From positions 62,001-126,000 of the forward strand of contig JAGTPG010000001.1 in NCBI GenBank assembly GCA_018195615.1: 64,000 nt of DNA, given 5' to 3'. This document shows, piece after piece, positions 28,480-38,901 of the stretch (within the stretch, counting starts at the first letter, position 1; each line of letters opens with the position of its first letter). The DNA is from Streptomyces tuirus. GTDB lineage: Bacteria > Actinomycetota > Actinomycetes > Streptomycetales > Streptomycetaceae. The notes below the pieces were generated by a model. That model was not told the DNA's origin. It saw nothing but the letters and a program-made list of their open reading frames with translations, and did not search any database. The position numbers were made by a program, and so were the translations under genes.

Positions 28480-29462
28480 ATGGAACTCGAATCTCTCCCG
28501 GATGACGTCGTCGCGGAGATCGAAGTGCGGGATCGCTGGAGGCGCGCATCGGCCGGCGGTGGCCTGGAGTTCCTCGTCACCGACATCGCGCGGTGGACCC
28601 CCGGCTCGACCGTGCGGGTCGCGTTCCTCGACGGGGACGACCAACTGCACGCGGACATCGCAGGAGCGACGGCGCAGATCACCGACGCCTGCAACCTGAA
28701 ACTCGACTTCGGCCACGACGCGGCGACCGGAACGTTCCGGCGATGGACCACGGCGGATACCGCCTTCGCCGCCGAAATCCGGGTCAGCTTCGACATGCAA
28801 GGCTACTTCTCCCTCGTCGGCACCGACAGCACGGATCGCACCATCGGCGCGGGAGGCGGCCCGGTCGGGGGCAATCCCGGACAGCGCAGCCTGAACCTCG
28901 GGCGCTACGCGGTGAACAGGCCCGCCCAGTGGGAGGGCACCGTGCGTCACGAGTTCCTCCACGCGCTCGGATTCCACCACTCCCACCAGAACATGCGCGG
29001 CACCTGCGAGGACGAGTTCCGTTGGGATGACGAAGCGGGGTATGTTCCCACGCGGGATGCGAACGGCGTCTTCGTGGCGGACGCTCAGGGCCGGCGCCCC
29101 GGCATTTACTGGATCACAACCTTCGCACCGAGGACGACCCGGATGTCGTCGCCGGGCCTTTCGACCCACAGTCCGTGATGCTGTACCGGTTCCCGCAGTT
29201 CTTCTACAAGTCCGCGCCGAGCAGTTGCGCGCCGACCGGTAATGGGCAGAGCCTGTCGGCCGGCGACAAGCGCGGGCTCAGCCTGCTGTATCCCCACACC
29301 GCTGATGAGTTGGCTGACCTTCAGACCCGGGCCGACGCGGTCCTTCGGTCGATCGAGGCCGGCGCGGAGTCGCTTCCCGGTTCGGACGGCGGCGACCTGG
29401 CCGAGGCCTATCGCAGCCGGGTCGAGGTACTGGTCGCCGCACAGGCCGCGGGCGCCGACTGA
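28480..29462 (+). CDS. Metzincin-like zinc metalloprotease, one frameshift
   Basis: About 327 residues. HEFLHALGFHHSHQ is a complete HExxHxxGxxH zinc site, and SVMLY about 85 residues later is a Met-turn like the SxMxY of astacins. One G is missing near 29111; restoring it gives YWDHNLRTEDDPDVVAGPF and joins the zinc site to the Met-turn. The tail (QTRADAVLRSIEAGAE) looks helical. No signal peptide is visible at the chosen ATG; the open frame upstream to 28417 has A/T-rich third positions and is probably not coding. It stands alone between divergent neighbours. The region 29463-29792 after it holds no gene I can support. Confidence 0.82.
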
Positions 29463-29792
29463 GCCGAGGCGCGTTCACAGCCCCTGCACTGCCGGGCCCG
29501 CCGTCCAGGGCAGCGACGCCGATGTCACCGCCTACCTGGCCGGCCGCCCCTACACCGGCGTGACCTCCGCGGACGGCTCCCCCGCCGAACCACTGACGCC
29601 GTGGCTGTGACCATCGGGAGCGAGCAGTGGGTCGCGTAGGGACTCGACGTAGACGTCGATGTCGGAAATTCTTTGGATTCTCCTCCCGGACGTCGATTTC
29701 CCGGGCTCCGCGCGCTGTGGCTGGCCCCTGGCTCGAAGTGGCTGGAAAGTGACCGTCGTGTCGGCGACCCGCCGCAGCGGAACGGAGTATGT

Positions 29793-32275
29793 GTGAACGT
29801 CGGAACAACGGCGGCCGGACCACGGCAGAGTCCGAAAGCCACGCTTGTCATGGCCTGCGTCGGGGTGTTCGTCGCGTATCTGCCGGTCACCAGCGTCTCG
29901 GTGAGCCTTCCCGCCATCCAGCGGGCCCTGCACGCGTCGACCTCACAACTGTCGTGGATCTCGGACGCGTTCGTCCTGCCGATGGCGGCCCTCATCCTGA
30001 CCGCCGGCGTCTTCGGAGACGTGCACGGCCGCAAGAAGGTCTTCCAGGCGGGCCTGTTGTTCGCCACCATCGGAGCGGCCGTCGCCCTGAGCGCGCAGTC
30101 GGTCCAGGTGCTGTGGGCCGGGCAGGCACTGGCCGGTCTGGGCGCGGCCGCGCTGCTGCCCACGACGCTGGCGCTGATCAGTCACGCGGTGCCGGACCCG
30201 CACGAGCGTGCCAAGTTCGTCGGCCTGTGGGCCGCTGCCCTGATGTCGGCACTGGCCGCAGGCCCCCTGCTGGCGGGCGTGATCCTCGACCACGCCGCCT
30301 GGCGATGGATCTACCTGCCGGCCATACCGGTGGCCGTTCTCACCATGGCGGTCGCCGTGCCGCTGGTGGACGACTCCCGGGCCCCGGCTCCCGTCGGCTG
30401 GACTGGCCCGGCCAGATCACCGCCGCACTGGCGATCACCTCACTCGTCTACGGCGTGATCGAAGGCGGCGCCGACTCCTTCTCCCAGCCGAGGGTTGTCG
30501 GCGCCCTCGTGCTGGCCGCCGTCAGTGCCCTCGTGTTCATCGTGGCCGAGCGGCGCAGCGCCAGCCCGATGCTGGACCTGACGCTCTTCCGCAGCCCGGC
30601 GTTCACCGCCACCACATTGATCGCGATGATCAGCTTCCTCGGGCTGATCGGTTTCTTCTTCGTCCTCAGCCTCTACTTCGGCATGGTGCAGCGGCTCGAC
30701 ACCCTCGAAGCGGGGTACCGGCTTCTGGCGGTGACGGCGGTGTGCCTGCTCGTCGGGGTCGTGGCGGGGCCGTTGATGCGCCGGATCTCGGCGCGCCTCC
30801 TGATCACCACCGGTCTGCTGATCACCACGGGGGCCCTGGTGTCCCTGACCGCGCTCGACGCGTACACGCCGTTCGGTGCGCTGGCCTGGCGGCTGGCGCT
30901 GCTCGGCCTCGGTCTGGGCCTGGTCGTCACACCCATGACCGCCACCGCCGTCGCCTCCGTGCCTCATCATCTGGCCGGCATGGCGGCAGCGGGCAACAAC
31001 GCCTTCCGGCAGGTCGGCGGCGCACTCGGCCCGGCCGTTCTGGGCGTCCTGCTGACCACCAGGACCACCGACACCCTGCCCGGTCATCTCGCCGACGCCG
31101 GCGTGAACGGCGCGACGGCGCAGCGGATCACCGCGGCTGTGGACGCCGGCGGGCTGGGGGTGGTGGCCCGGATGGACCTGGGAGCCGAGACCGGCCGGGC
31201 TCTGGGCGCCCTTTCGGCGGCCTTCCTCGACGGCCTTGAACTGTGTCTCATCGTGGCCGCTGCTCTCGCGCTGCTCGCCGCGGTCGTCGGGATGGTGCTG
31301 TTGCGCGCCCCGCGGACCTCGGTCCAGGCAGCCCTGGAGGAGGCGAACCCGCTCCGCGAAAGCGAGCCGAAGCCGGCACCGGAGCCGGAGCAGGAGCCGG
31401 TTCTCGTCGGTGCGGGCGCCGGGCACGGTCCGGTGCCGGCCCCGCTCCCGCCGTCGGGCGGGCCGAGCTTCCCGGTCAGCGACGCCGACGTCCCGGCCCG
31501 GGCCACTCACGGGGCCGTCCTCTCCGGCCGGGTCTGTGACGCCGTCGGCCACGGTATGGCGGGCGCCACGCTCACCCTCATCTCACCGACCGGGAGTCAG
31601 ATCGGCCGGGTCGTGGCCCACAGCGCCGGCCGGTACGAGCTGACCGCCCCGGCGGCAGGGTCGTACGTACTGATCGCCGCTGCGGACGGCCACCAGCCCC
31701 AGGCCAGCACGGTGGTGCTGGGCGAGCAGCCGTTGATCCACGACCTGGTTCTGGCCGGGGGCAGCAGGATCAGCGGCACCGTGGTGTCGGCCGTTGACGA
31801 AGGGGCGGTGGAGGGCGCCTCGGTCACGGTCACCGACGTGCGCGGCGACGTACTGGCCAGCGGCTTGACCGACACCGCCGGGCGTTTCGACTTCGGTGAG
31901 CTGCCGGCGAGCGACGTCACGCTCACGGTGAACGCCCCTGGGTTCCGGCCTGAGGCACTCCCCGTCCAGGCGTCCGGCTCCGAAGCCACCGCGCTGCAGG
32001 TGCCGCTGCGGTCGGGTGCGCAGCTGCGGGGCGTCGTACGGGCGGGTGCCCACCGTGAGAGCCTGACGGACGCACGGGTCACCCTGGTGGACGCGGCCGG
32101 AAACGTAGTGGGCATCACGACCACCGGCCCCGACGGCGACTACGCTTTCGCCGACCTGGACGCCGGCAGCTACTCCGTGATCGCTGCCGGGTATCCGCCC
32201 GTGGCCAAGAAGGTCACCGTGGACGGCCGGGGTCTGGAGGAGGTTCCTCTGGAACTGGGCCACCCGGACAACTGA
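29793..32275 (+). CDS. 14-TM MFS drug-efflux-type transporter with C-terminal carboxypeptidase-regulatory-like domains, one frameshift
   Basis: About 827 residues. The first 510 or so are a DHA2-type pump: PVTSVSVSLPAIQRAL, GDVHGRKKVFQAGLLF (loop motif), PTTLALISHAVPDP. After a Pro/Glu linker (EPKPAPEPEQEPV), three beta-sandwich repeats follow, each with GxYxxxxLxxGxYxVxAxxxG-like spacing (GRYELTAPAAGSYVLIAAA; GRFDFGELPASDVTLTV; GDYAFADLDAGSYSVIAAG). The repeats would sit on one side of the membrane as an extra domain of unknown role. One C is missing near 30398. The GTG at 29793 follows GGAG. The tandem AsnC regulator 53 bp downstream probably controls it. Confidence 0.88.
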
Positions 32276-32328
32276 GGATTCCGCGGTCGGACCATCATTG
32301 GCACGCGGCACAGGAGCAGGAGGAACCG

Positions 32329-33302
32329 GTGCAGTCCCAGGCACTCGATCCGCTCGATCTGAAGCTGCTGCAGGCGCTGCAGCTCGACGGTCGGGCGCCG
32401 TTCAACCGGATCGCGGAGGTTCTGGGAGTGTCCGACCAGACCGTCGCCCGCCGCTTCCGGCGGCTGCGCGGCATCCTCCACCTGCGTGTGCTCGGCATCA
32501 CCGATGAAAGCCGACTCGGCCGCAGCAGCTGGCTCCTGCGCCTGAGCTGCACCCCCGACCATGCCGAACAACTGGCGAGCGCACTGGCCCTGCGCCCGGA
32601 CACCGCCCACGTCAGAGTGATCTCAGGCGGCACCGAAGTGATGTGCGCGATGAAACCACGTACGCGGCAGGCGAGGGACGAACTCCTCCTCGACCGCCTT
32701 CAGCGCACCCCTCGCGTCACCTCGGTCAGCGCCCACTGCCTGCTGCACCGGTTCTACGGAGGGCCGCTGGGCTGGCTCAGCAAGATCAACGCCCTCGGCC
32801 CGAGGAACGGGCCGCCCTGAGCCCGCCACCCGTCGATCCGGGCAGTGGCCGCGTCGTGCTCGAGGAAGCCGACGAGGCACTGCTCGCCGTCCTCGCCCGC
32901 GACGGACGGGCCTCGCTCACCGAACTTCAAGCGAGCACCGGTTTGTCCGAATCCGCGGCGAGGCGGCGTCTGGATCGACTGCGCTCCACCGGGGTCCTCT
33001 ACCTGGACGTGCAGTTCGACAACGAACACTTCGGCAATGACGTCGTCGCCATGCTCTGGCTCACCGTCGCCCCGGCCGCGCTCGCCGACGTCGGCCATGC
33101 CCTGGCCTCACACCCCGAGGTGCGTTTCGCGGCGGCCACCACCGGCCGGGCCAACATCGTCGCCGCCACCCTGCATCCCGGCACCGACGACCTCTACACC
33201 TACCTCAGCGACAAGATCGGAGCCCTGGACGGTGTCCGCTCCGTCGAGACCGCCCTCACTCTGCGCGAGGTCAAGCAGCTCGCTTACGAGCCTGGCCGCT
33301 GA
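32329..33302 (+). CDS. Tandem Lrp/AsnC-family regulator, one frameshift
   Basis: About 325 residues made of two AsnC modules. The first helix-turn-helix is LDLKLLQALQLDGRAPFNRI with SDQTVARRFRRLR; the second is DEALLAVLARDGRASLTELQ with SESAARRRLDRLR. Each is followed by a ligand-binding ferredoxin-like half. One C is missing near 32799-32801, which creates a false stop at 32820 between the modules. The GTG follows AGGAGGAA. Double AsnC proteins are common in actinomycetes. Position suggests control of the preceding efflux-type gene. Confidence 0.88.
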
Positions 33303-33337
33303 CGGCTTTCGTTTCCGCGGGCTCGCCCGCAGGGCAG

Positions 33338-34495
33338 TCACCGCGCTGCTGCAGCACCATGCCCGGCAGGTAGCGTCCCGTGAGCAGTCGGCTCGTGAAT
33401 CGGGCCGGTGCGCTGAGCGAGTGGCAGGCCACTTGCCCCGTTGGTGTGGGCGATGACCTCGGCGGTGATCGAGATCGCCGTCTCCTCGGGCGTGCGCGCG
33501 CCGAGGTCGAGGCCGATCGGGGAGTGCAGGCGCGCCAACCGCGCCTCGGTGACGTCGGCTTCGCGGAGGAGACGCAGGCGCTCGTCGTGAGTGCGCCGGG
33601 ATCCCATCGCCCCTACGTAGGCGACTGGCAGGTCGAGGGCGAGCCGCAGCAGGGGGATGTCGAACTTGGCGTCGTGCGTGAGGACGCACACGACCGTTCG
33701 GGCGTCCACGGTCGTTCGTTCCAAGTAGCGGTGGGGCCAGTCGGCCACCACCTCGTCCGCGTGCGGGAAGCGTGCCGCTGTCGCGAAGACGGGACGGGCG
33801 TCGCACACGGTGACCCGGTAGCCCAGGAAGCGGCCCGCCTCGCTCAGCGCGGCGGCGAAGTCGACGGCGCCGAAGATCAGCATGCGAGGGCGGGTGGCGG
33901 CCACGTGGACGAGGACGGACAGCCGCTCGGGGCAGGTGTCCGCATCCCCGCCGAGGGAGGCGAGGGCGGTGCGTCCGGCCCGAAGCTGGGCTCTGGCCCG
34001 GTCCGCCACCGCCTGGCCCGTCGGCTGTCCGTCCAGCACACCGTCGGCGGCCCAGCTGTCCCCGAGTACGCTCAGGGTGGCGCCGAGAAGCCGGTCAGGG
34101 CCGTCGACGACGTGTGCCACCGCCGTTGGCCGGCCTCGCACCACGTCGGCGAGGGCTGTGGCGAGGTGCGGTTGGGCCGCAGGGTCGATCCGCCGGACGA
34201 GGACGCCGAGTTCGCCACCGCAGGTCAGTCCCACGGCGAAGGCGTCGTCGTCGGAGTACCCGAACCAGGCCCGTTGGGGGGCGCCCCGATCGGCGAGCAC
34301 CTGTCGGCACAGTTCGTAGACCGCGCCCTCGACGCAGCCGCCGGAGATGCTGCCCACCGCGTTGCCGTCCTCGTCCACCGCGACCGACGTACCGGCCGGC
34401 AAAGGTGCGCTGCCGCGGATGTCGACGACGGTCGCCAGAGCGAAGGGGCGTTCCTCGCGGCACCAATGGTGCAGTGTGTCCGCGATGTTCAGCAT
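33338..34495 (-). CDS. XdhC-family molybdenum-cofactor maturation protein
   Basis: An intact 385-residue protein. The N-terminal XdhC/CoxI domain shows ATVVDIRGSAPLPAGTSVAV and GSISGGCVEGAVYE; the C-terminal Rossmann domain shows PRMLIFGAVDFAAALSEAG and AYVGAMGSRRTHDERL. Such proteins bind, sulfurate and insert Moco into xanthine-dehydrogenase-type enzymes. It is the last gene after the three structural subunits. The ATG at 34495 follows GGAGAAAGGCC. Confidence 0.92.
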   Translation of the reverse strand: MLNIADTLHHWCREERPFALATVVDIRGSAPLPAGTSVAVDEDGNAVGSISGGCVEGAVYELCRQVLADRGAPQRAWFGYSDDDAFAVGLTCGGELGVLVRRIDPAAQPHLATALADVVRGRPTAVAHVVDGPDRLLGATLSVLGDSWAADGVLDGQPTGQAVADRARAQLRAGRTALASLGGDADTCPERLSVLVHVAATRPRMLIFGAVDFAAALSEAGRFLGYRVTVCDARPVFATAARFPHADEVVADWPHRYLERTTVDARTVVCVLTHDAKFDIPLLRLALDLPVAYVGAMGSRRTHDERLRLLREADVTEARLARLHSPIGLDLGARTPEETAISITAEVIAHTNGASGLPLAQRTGPIHEPTAHGTLPAGHGAAAAR

Positions 34496-34595
34496 GGCCT
34501 TTCTCCGTGGTTCGCCGAGGGGGGTGCGGGAGGCCCGCAGCAACGGGGGGCTGCCGGACCGGTCGACGGGGCAGTCCCTGAGGGGGCTGCCCTGG

Positions 34596-36781
34596 TCAGA
34601 GGAACGCCTCGGCGGTGATGGGCAGTTCCCGGATGCGGCGGCCGGTGGCGTTGAACACCGCGTTCGCGATCGCGGGTGCCACCCCGACCATCACGACCTC
34701 TCCGAGCCCCTTGACGCCGAGCGCGTTGGCCTCGCGGTCCTCGCCGTCCAGATAGATCGCCCTGACGTCCGGGACGTCGGCGTTGACCGGTACGAGGTAG
34801 TCGGCCAGGTTGGCGTTCACGATCCGCCCGTCGCGGTGGTCGGTGACCGTGTGCTCAAGCAGAGCCGTGCCGATGCCGCCCACGATGCCGCCGATCGCCT
34901 GACTGTCGGCGAGCTTGGGGCTGACGATGCGGCCCGCGTCGTACACGCCGAGCATCCGCCGCACTCGGACCAGCCCGAGCCGGGCGTCGACGGCGACCTC
35001 GGCGAAGGTGGCGTTGTAGGCGTGCCGCTCGGGGCTCGGCGGCCCGTTGTAGGAGCCGAGGGCTTCGAGGTGGGAGCGGTCGTGGCGGGCCAGCAGGCTC
35101 CGGTAGGTTTCGCCTCGGGACGGGGTGCCCTTGACGTGCAGCCGGCCGTTGCGGACGACCACGTCGCCCGCGTTCACTCCGTACAGCGGCGACTCGCGGT
35201 CCTCGACGGCCAGCTTGATCGCCTGTCGCCGCACCTGGTTGCAGCCGTCGAGGACGGCGCTCCCGACGGAGGCCAAGGTCATCGAGCCGCCGTGCGGCGG
35301 CGTCGGCGGGTAGAGCGAGTCCCCCAGCCGGAAGGTGACCGTGCGCATGGTCAGTCCGAGGGCGTCCGCGGCGACCTGTGTCTGGGAGGTGTAGGTGCCC
35401 GGTCCCATGTCGCTGGCCGCGGCCTCGACCACGGCGGTGCCGTCGGCGTCCAGGCGGACCCGGGCCTTGGCCGCGAAGCGCCCGGGACCGTAGACACCGG
35501 CGGCCATACCCATACCGATCAGCCAGTCACCCTCGCGCCGGGCACGCGGCCGGGGGAGCGACGGTGCCAGCCGAACTCGCGGGCACCGACCGTGTAGCAC
35601 TCGCGGAGCCGACGGGTGGAGAACGGCAGGTTCTTTCCCTCGTCCTCGTTCGGTTCGTTGCGCCGGCGCAACTCGATCGGGTCGATGCCGAGTTCGTGCG
35701 CGAGCTCGTCCATGGCCGACTCGATCACGAACGACGCCGTGGCGAAGCCGGGGCCGCGCTTCCAGACCGGGGTGTTCACGTCCAGCGGCACCGTCCGGTA
35801 CGCCTGCCTCACGTTGGCCATGCTGTAGAGCATCTGGCCCGCGGGCATGACGTCCTCGGTGAAGGTCTCGTACGACGAGGTCTCGGCGTCCATCTCATGG
35901 ACCGCGGCGGTCAGCCGCCCGCGCCGGTCGCTGCCGAGGCGCAGACGGTACTCGTAGGAGGGCCGGAAGCCGGTACCGAAGTACATCTGCCTGCGGCTGA
36001 GCACCAGCTTGACCGGACGGCCCGTCTCCCGCGCCGCCACCGCGGCGACGACCGTGTGCGGCCAGCACCGCAGTCCGCTGCCGAAGCCGCCGCCGACGAA
36101 CGGGTTGATGACACGCACCGAATCCTTGGGCAGGTCGAAGACGGCCGCGAGCTCGTCATGGGTGCCCACCACCCACTGCGTCTTGTCCCACACGGTCAGC
36201 CGCTTGCCGTCCCAGCGGGCGATGGTGGCGTGCGGCTCCATCGGATTGTGGTGGTTGCGCGCCAGCTGATACGTCAGGTCCAGCCGCACGGCAGCGTCCC
36301 GCAGGCCGGCTTCGGCGTCGCCGCGCGCGTAGTTGGTCGGCTTGTCCGGCTCGGCCTCGTGCAGGTCGGTCGACGGCTGCTCGGCGTCGTAGCCGACCTT
36401 CACCAGGCTCGCCCCGTGCTGCGCGGCCTCCAGCGTCGTGGCCACCACGACGGCGACCGGCTGTCCGTGGAAGAGCACCCGGTCGTCCTGGAACACCCGC
36501 AGCCGGCGCCCGGGCGGGTTGTTCGAGCCGGAGTTGTCGCGGTACGGCAGCTTCGGCGCGTTGCGATGGCTGATCACCCGCAGCACGCCCGGGTGCTTTT
36601 CGGCAGCGCCGGTGTCGATGGACGTGATCCGGCCGCGTCCGATGCTCGCGTCGACGATGACGGCGTGCACGACACCGTCGACGTCGTGCTCGGCGGCGTA
36701 CACCGCCTGGCCGGTGACCTTCAGCCGACCGTCCACCCGGGACAGCGGCGCACCCACGGCTGCCTGCGGCTGGGGGCTCAC
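34596..36781 (-). CDS. Molybdenum hydroxylase large (molybdopterin-binding) subunit, one frameshift
   Basis: About 728 residues of the xanthine dehydrogenase/aldehyde oxidoreductase family. Visible: GRLKVTGQAVYAAEHDVDGV, FVGGGFGSGLRCWPHTVVA (Moco contact), GPGFATASFVIESAMDELA, and near the end GVKGLGEVVMVGVAPAIANA with the catalytic Glu. One G is missing in the run 35552-35556. The GTG start overlaps the stop of the FAD subunit (GTGA). The short length and partner set resemble E. coli PaoC. It would oxidise aldehydes or N-heterocycles with water as the oxygen source. Confidence 0.9.
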
Positions 36782-37758
36782 TTGGTACCTCCTACGGTGC
36801 GCAGCTGGCGTTCGACGGTCCGCTTCAGCAACTCGGCCTTGAACCGGTTGTGCTGCAGCGGGCGGGCCCCGTCCGCGGCCCGCGCGGCGGCAGCTGCCCA
36901 CAGGGCCTCGGACGGGCGTTCACCGATGAGATGCCGCTCCACGGCGGGCAGCTTCCACGGCACGGTGCCCACTCCACCGGCGGCGACCTTCGCCTCGCGG
37001 ATCAGGCCCCCGCGCACGTGCAGTGCGACGGCCGCGGAGGTGAGGGCGAACTCGTACGACTGCCGGTCGCGCACCTTCAGATAGCCGGACCTGAGCGGAC
37101 GTGGAAGCGCGGGGATCTCCACAGTCGTGATCAACTCGCCCTGCCCGAGGGCCTGTTCACGATCAGGGGTCCTGCCCGGCCGCAGCAGGAAGTCGGCGAA
37201 GGGGACCTGGCGCGCCCCGTCCGGACCCAGCAGATGGACCCTTGCCTCCAGCGCCGCGAACGCCACGGCGACGTCGGAGGGATGGGTCGCTACGCAAGCG
37301 TCGGAGGTGCCGAGGATCGCGTGCGTCCGGTTGTAGCCCTGCCGTGCTGCGCAGCCGGAGCCGGGCACCCGCTTGTTGCAGTCGGCGGTCACGTCACGGA
37401 AGTACGTACACCTGGTCCGCTGCATGATGTTGCCGCCGATGGTCGCCATGTTCCGCAGCTGGGCCGAAGCGCTCAGCTCCAGAGCCTCGGAAATGACGGG
37501 ATGCAGCGTGCGCACCTTGGGATGCGCGGCGGCCTCGGCCATGGTCACCAGCGCACCGATGCGCAAGCCCCCGCGCTCGGTCACGCCGACCTCGCGCAGC
37601 GGCAGACCACTGATGTCGATCAGGCTCTCGGGGCGCTCGACCGTCTCGCGCATCAGGTCGACGAGGGTGGTGCCCCCGGCGATGTAACGCCCGCCGCGAC
37701 GACCGGCGTCGAGCGCCGCGCGGGTGTCGGAGACGCGGGTATAGGTGAAGGGATGCAT
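36778..37758 (-). CDS. Molybdenum hydroxylase FAD-binding subunit (PaoB-like)
   Basis: An intact 326-residue CO-dehydrogenase-flavoprotein-type subunit. FAD contacts: YIAGGTTLVDLMRE and ATIGGNIMQRTRC. The insert TRCTYFRDVTADCNKRVPGS plus the following GC has the cysteine pattern of the [4Fe-4S] loop known in E. coli PaoB, which most xanthine dehydrogenase medium subunits lack. It passes electrons from the iron-sulfur subunit to the acceptor. Coupled to the large subunit by a 4-bp overlap. Confidence 0.92.
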   Translation of the reverse strand: MHPFTYTRVSDTRAALDAGRRGGRYIAGGTTLVDLMRETVERPESLIDISGLPLREVGVTERGGLRIGALVTMAEAAAHPKVRTLHPVISEALELSASAQLRNMATIGGNIMQRTRCTYFRDVTADCNKRVPGSGCAARQGYNRTHAILGTSDACVATHPSDVAVAFAALEARVHLLGPDGARQVPFADFLLRPGRTPDREQALGQGELITTVEIPALPRPLRSGYLKVRDRQSYEFALTSAAVALHVRGGLIREAKVAAGGVGTVPWKLPAVERHLIGERPSEALWAAAAARAADGARPLQHNRFKAELLKRTVERQLRTVGGTK

Positions 37759-37771
37759 GTGGGGCGGCTCC

Positions 37772-38422
37772 TTACTTCCGGCCCGCGGTCTGCTCGACCG
37801 CGCGCACGATCTTGACGTAGCAGCCGCAGCGGCAGATGTTGCCGCTCATCCACTCCCGTATCTCCTCGGGCGAACCGGTGTGCCCCTCCTCGATGCAGCC
37901 GACGCCTGACATGATCTGGCCGGGGGTGCAGTAGCCGCACTGGAACGCGTCCTGGTCGATGAACGCCTGCTGCAACGGGTGGAGTCGGTCACCGTCGGCC
38001 AGGCCCTCGATCGTGGTGACCTCCGCGCCCTCCAGCCGGACGGCGAGCGTCAGACAGGAGTTGACCCGCTGACCGTCGACCAGCACCGTGCACGCACCGC
38101 AGGCCCCGGCGTTGCAGCCCTTCTTCGAGCCGGTGAGGCCGAAGTGCTCGCGCAGCAGGTCCAGCAGCGAGGTGCGGTTGTCCACCGTCACGGTCCGCCG
38201 GGTGCCGTTGACCGTCAGGGTCACACGGCCGGCGGGCGACGCCGCCGCGGCAGTCGCCTCCTCCGAGCCGACGAGGGACGTGCCACCGATCACGCCCCCC
38301 GCGACAACGACACCGCCGACCGCGGTACTGGTGGCGATGAAGGTACGCCGAGTGGGAGGTGGTGAGGACTCACCGGGTCCGGTGGGGGGTGGGACAGCGG
38401 AGTCAGGAAGTTCAGTCGTCAT
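37772..38422 (-). CDS. Molybdenum hydroxylase [2Fe-2S] subunit with Tat signal (PaoA-like)
   Basis: An intact 216-residue small subunit. TRRTFIATSTAVGGVVVAGG near residue 24 is a twin-arginine signal followed by a hydrophobic stretch, so the assembled complex is probably exported. The plant-type cluster is GCNAGACGACTVL, and the second cluster binds through QCGYCTPGQIM and CRCGCY. First gene of the operon with the FAD, Moco and XdhC genes; 13 bp separate it from the FAD subunit. Confidence 0.93.
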   Translation of the reverse strand: MTTELPDSAVPPPTGPGESSPPPTRRTFIATSTAVGGVVVAGGVIGGTSLVGSEEATAAAASPAGRVTLTVNGTRRTVTVDNRTSLLDLLREHFGLTGSKKGCNAGACGACTVLVDGQRVNSCLTLAVRLEGAEVTTIEGLADGDRLHPLQQAFIDQDAFQCGYCTPGQIMSGVGCIEEGHTGSPEEIREWMSGNICRCGCYVKIVRAVEQTAGRK

Positions 38423-38437
38423 GAGTACGCCTTCGCA

Positions 38438-38780
38438 TCACGGACGGGTTGGGTCGTACACAACAGCGGGACAGGTGACGAGTTCGTCGTCACCGAGGCG
38501 AGAGGGAGGCGCTGAGCGACGCCGGTTCCGGGTGACGGCGATGATGATCGTGGGGATCAGGGTCAGTGCCGCGATGACGGCGCCGACGACGACGGGACCG
38601 GTGGCCGATCGCCCGCCATCTCCGGCAGCGGGCCCGCGACGACGAACCCGGTCGTGCCCATCAGGAACGTGCCGATCGCCAGCACGTGGATGACGAACGG
38701 AAGCCGGGCGGCCGTAGGCTCGCGCTGTTCTGCCTGTGCCGTCGGAAGCGTGGAGGACTCCTCCTCGCGGTGCCATGTGC
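38438..38780 (-). pseudogene. MFS transporter remnant (first and last helices only)
   Basis: One reading frame gives FVIHVLAIGTFLMGTTGFVV followed by AGPLPEMAGD, the standard first helix of AraJ/NepI-type MFS proteins. The other frame continues with GAVIAALTLIPTIIIAVTRN, which looks like a last helix plus a basic tail. About 350 residues between are missing, and a frame change sits at the join. No ATG or GTG is found in frame at the expected start (ATA stands there). I read it as a transporter gene destroyed by internal deletion. Confidence 0.6.
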
Positions 38781-38901
38781 TTATCTCCAGAAGGGTGTGG
38801 CCGAGCTGCCGACCCCACGAAACCGTCCTGACCTCGTACGAGGAAGGTCGGGTTTATGGGGGTATAAGCGCAACCTCCCTCCACGGCGATGAACGGCTAC
38901 C

